Source of the DNA: a bacterium
GTDB lineage: Bacteria; Krumholzibacteriota; Krumholzibacteria; LZORAL124-64-63
Assembly (NCBI GenBank): GCA_021767885.1
Contig: JAASSM010000129.1
Coordinates: 1-6,069, forward strand
DNA: 6,069 nt
Direction: 5' to 3'
Shown: positions 5,233 through 6,069 of the stretch, one piece after another
How the letters are laid out: each line of letters starts with the position of its first letter
How positions within the stretch are numbered: position 1 is the first letter of the stretch
Notes under the pieces: model-generated
What the model was told of the DNA's origin: nothing
What the model saw: the letters and a program-made list of their open reading frames with translations, nothing else
Databases searched by the model: none
Translations under genes and position numbers: made by a program

Positions 5233-6069
5233 CGCGCCACCTCCTGGGCCGTCGCCGCGGCCTGCGGGGCCGCCTCCACCTCCAGCATCACGTGCGCATC
5301 CGGGCCCCCGGCCGGTGCCTGCAGCGCCGTCACGGGCGCCAGGACGCGGTCCAGGCTGGGCTCGATCTTGTCCAGCACCAGGTTGGGGCCCACCCCCAGC
5401 CAGACCATGAACACCACCAGCGGCACCAGCACCAGCCACTCGTGACCGCGCAGATCGGGCAAGCCCCGGTTCTCCTCGTGGCGCAGCGGTCCCAGGAACA
5501 TGCGCTGATACATCCACAGCATGTAGACCGCGCCGAGCACCACGCCAGTGGCCGCCAGCACCGCGAGCAGGCGGGCGTTGGGGAGCATCTCGCTACCGAA
5601 GGTGCCCAGCAGCACCAGGAACTCGCCGATGAATCCGCACAGCCCGGGCAGCCCCACGCTGGCGAGCATGGTGATCATGAAGACGGTGGCGTAGGCGGGC
5701 ATGCCGTGGGCGAGGCCGCCGAAGTCCGCCATCTCGCGGGTATGGCGCCGCTCATAGATCACGCCCACCAGGAGGAAGAGCGCGCCCGTGCTCAGGCCGT
5801 GAGCGAGCATCTGGAAGACGCCGCCGGCCGCCCCCTTGGCCGTGAGGCTGAACAGGCCGAGCACCACGAAGCCCAGATGGCTGACCGAGCTGTAGGCCAC
5901 CAGCTTCTTGACGTCCGTCTGCACCCAGGCGACCAGGGCGCCGAAGATGATGCCGATCACCGAAAGGACCGCCAGCACCGGTGCGGCCTCCACCGTGGCC
6001 TCCGGGAACAGCGGCATGGCGAAACGCAGCAGGCCATAGGTGCCCATCTTCAGCAGCACGCCGGCCAGC
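5229..6069 (-). CDS. nuoM: NADH-quinone oxidoreductase subunit M (complex I), 5' part outside window
   Basis: The last 279 complete codons of a membrane subunit of complex I, homologous to nuoN and acting beside it in proton pumping. The frame enters from the right edge as LAGVLLKMGTYGLLRF, so the GTG at 6059 is an internal Val codon and not a start. By comparison with E. coli NuoM (about 509 residues) roughly the first half is missing. In fragment numbering, Lys7 (LLKMGTYG) matches the channel lysine of helix 8, His64 lies in SVSHLGFV, His90 in LAHGLS, and Glu149 in GFIGEFLVLLG. That glutamate, where NuoN has a lysine, is the NuoM hallmark. Also typical are QTDVKKLVAYSS and YERRHTREM. About seven membrane helices remain. 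A hydrophilic tail of about 36 residues rich in Ala, Pro and Glu follows the last helix. The stop codon shares ATGA with the nuoN start. Confidence 0.95.
   Translation of the reverse strand, partial: LAGVLLKMGTYGLLRFAMPLFPEATVEAAPVLAVLSVIGIIFGALVAWVQTDVKKLVAYSSVSHLGFVVLGLFSLTAKGAAGGVFQMLAHGLSTGALFLLVGVIYERRHTREMADFGGLAHGMPAYATVFMITMLASVGLPGLCGFIGEFLVLLGTFGSEMLPNARLLAVLAATGVVLGAVYMLWMYQRMFLGPLRHEENRGLPDLRGHEWLVLVPLVVFMVWLGVGPNLVLDKIEPSLDRVLAPVTALQAPAGGPDAHVMLEVEAAPQAAATAQEVAR
5239..5245 (-). promoter_or_regulatory. Shine-Dalgarno AGGAGGT of nuoN inside nuoM
   Basis: AGGAGGT matches the full anti-Shine-Dalgarno complement and ends six bases before the nuoN ATG at 5232. It is read as Gln-Glu-Val codons of the nuoM tail. 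It decides the nuoN start and supports coupled translation of the two pump subunits. Confidence 0.85.

Noticed and set aside
3772..5445. 557-residue His- and Gln-rich open frame on the plus strand
   Set aside because: It is the exact antisense codon frame of nuoN and the end of nuoM. The His and Gln runs are the complements of Met, Val and Leu codons in membrane helices.
5233..5517. N-terminal extension of nuoN to 5517
   Set aside because: It reads through the other frame of nuoM. The ATGA overlap with AGGAGGT gives the standard NuoN length.

Overview
This is a strongly GC-rich bacterial window. Five protein genes lie on the minus strand and I see none on the plus strand. Read in transcription order (high to low coordinates) they are: the 3' part of nuoM, complete nuoN, a secreted OB-fold protein, an aldehyde dehydrogenase of the succinate-semialdehyde type, and an unrecognised gene that runs off the left edge. 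GC-rich third positions leave long open frames opposite every gene; I treat these as shadows.

Region 3667-6069 is the end of a complex I (NADH:quinone oxidoreductase) operon. nuoM and nuoN are two of the three antiporter-like, proton-pumping membrane subunits. They overlap by the four bases ATGA, with a textbook Shine-Dalgarno sequence inside the last codons of nuoM. A 12-bp GC-rich hairpin followed by six T closes the operon just after nuoN.

Region 2794-3660 is a separate, probably monocistronic unit. An AT-rich island carries a sigma70-like promoter, followed by a strong ribosome site, a 229-residue exported protein with two OB-fold domains of the kind found beside extracellular nucleases, and a hairpin beyond the stop. 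This protein is the most unusual item: 32 acidic against 4 basic residues, no Lys or Arg between residues 3 and 198, no catalytic domain, and a short basic C-terminal tail that may be a tag.

Region 1-2633 holds the aldehyde dehydrogenase and, 41 bases downstream, the unrecognised gene (401 residues visible). The latter has a very Arg-rich N-terminus and a His ladder on a predicted helix. The two are likely co-transcribed.

The organism is probably an environmental, respiring bacterium. The style of the secreted protein suggests a GC-rich lineage of the FCB group (for example Krumholzibacteriota or Eisenbacteria), but that rests on family style only and is weak. I found no RNA gene, CRISPR array, insertion sequence or phage gene, and no clear new multi-gene system. 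The candidates for novelty are the acidic OB-fold protein and the unrecognised gene.
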